A DNA stretch of 64,000 nucleotides from Mycolicibacter heraklionensis (lineage in GTDB: Bacteria; Actinomycetota; Actinomycetes; Mycobacteriales; Mycobacteriaceae): positions 186,001 through 250,000 of the forward strand of contig NZ_LDPO01000002.1 in the NCBI RefSeq assembly GCF_001021505.1, given 5' to 3'. Positions 63,597 to 64,000 of this stretch are shown piece after piece (position 1 is the stretch's first letter; the number at the start of each line of letters is the position of its first letter). Below the pieces are notes generated by a model, which saw only the letters and a list, made by a program, of their open reading frames with translations, had not been told where the DNA came from and made no database searches. Made by a program: the position numbers and the translations under genes.

Positions 63597-64000
63597 GCGG
63601 CCAGCCGGTAGCGCTGGTCACCGGAGCGACGAGCGGGATCGGCGAGGCGACCGCCGACCGGCTGCAGGCCGCCGGCTACCGTGTCTTCGCGGTGGGACGC
63701 AATCCCGAAGCGCTGCAACGCCTTGCGTCACGCGGGCTGATCGCGCGCGCCCTCGATGTCACCGATGAGGCCGCGGTGGATCGGCTGGTCGCGGAGATCA
63801 CCGCGGACCACGGCGGGGTCGATGTCCTGGTCAACAGCGCGGGATTTCCGCTGACGTGTCCGCTCGAACAAGTGGCTCTCGATGACTTGCGCAGCCTGTT
63901 CGAGACCAATGTGGTTGCGACACTTCACTTAATCCAGACAGTCCTGCCGGGAATGCGCCGGCGCAGGTCCGGCGTCATCGTCAACATCGGCAGTACCGGC
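63593..64000 (+). CDS. short-chain dehydrogenase/reductase, truncated by the right edge
   Basis: The first 136 residues are seen. VALVTGATSGIGEATADRL is the TGxxxGIG cofactor loop, LDVTDEAAV and VLVNSAGFP (NAG) follow, then IVNIGSTG, where the catalytic Ser lies; the Tyr-Lys pair is past the edge. Basic residues at the first loop (GRNPE) suggest NADP. Coupled to the P450 by 4-base overlap, so it may oxidise the P450 product. Confidence 0.88.
   Translation, partial: MSGQPVALVTGATSGIGEATADRLQAAGYRVFAVGRNPEALQRLASRGLIARALDVTDEAAVDRLVAEITADHGGVDVLVNSAGFPLTCPLEQVALDDLRSLFETNVVATLHLIQTVLPGMRRRRSGVIVNIGSTG

Overview
The window is a piece of a high-GC actinobacterial chromosome, almost certainly a mycobacterium (Mycobacterium sensu lato). 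The evidence is two PPE proteins of the SVP subfamily, MmpL, DnaE1, RipD, BsaP, several F420-type reductases, GTG and probably leaderless starts, and a gene order that closely follows the M. tuberculosis Rv1606-to-Rv1536 interval. It differs from M. tuberculosis in several places: a trio of coiled-coil genes beside the his operon, no treY/treZ next to treX, no prophage between bioD and bioB, a PPE pair beside ileS, and a lipid/secondary-metabolite-like oxidative gene set at the right end. The species cannot be fixed from the sequence; a slow-growing or M. terrae-like lineage is plausible but is an inference.

Layout. 1-497: truncated methyltransferase. 586-3831: three coiled-coil genes, two of them tandem DivIVA-like paralogues produced by a ~1.25-kb duplication whose noncoding part is still visible. 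3868-10343: a compact histidine operon (hisD-C-B-H-priA-impA-hisF-hisI, minus strand) with mostly 4-base overlaps. 10450-15081: an F420-type reductase, the NAD operon nadA-B-C and its divergent regulator nrtR, with a near-ideal palindromic operator between nadA and nrtR. 15124-17751: lipase, membrane protein, lipoprotein. 17773-23304: biotin genes (bioA-F-D, a 2H phosphoesterase, divergent bioQ, bioB-bsaP) with two matching BioQ boxes, one starting at the stop codon of bioA. 23464-28604: RipD-like pseudo-hydrolase, acyltransferase, treX. 28606-38167: threonine exporter, ilvA, F420 reductases, a DUF488 gene with no standard start codon, fadD, an enoyl-CoA hydratase-like gene, secreted and regulatory genes.

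38200-47467: replication and housekeeping (dnaE1, dodecin, rluD, lspA, ansA, dinX) plus small secreted proteins. 47514-50084: PPE pair, preceded by a 386-bp gene-free stretch holding a nested palindrome. 50471-53842: ileS with a T-box leader of the translational type. 53910-64000: lipase, hemerythrin, MmpL transporter, flavin monooxygenase, AurF-like diiron protein, methyltransferase, cytochrome P450 and a truncated short-chain dehydrogenase. The last group looks like a transporter plus oxidative and methyl tailoring set whose product is unknown.

Several systems are self-contained: histidine synthesis (with PriA also serving tryptophan in this lineage), NAD synthesis under NrtR, biotin synthesis under BioQ, and isoleucine-related functions (ilvA, T-box ileS). 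No tRNA or rRNA gene, insertion sequence, phage or CRISPR array was seen.
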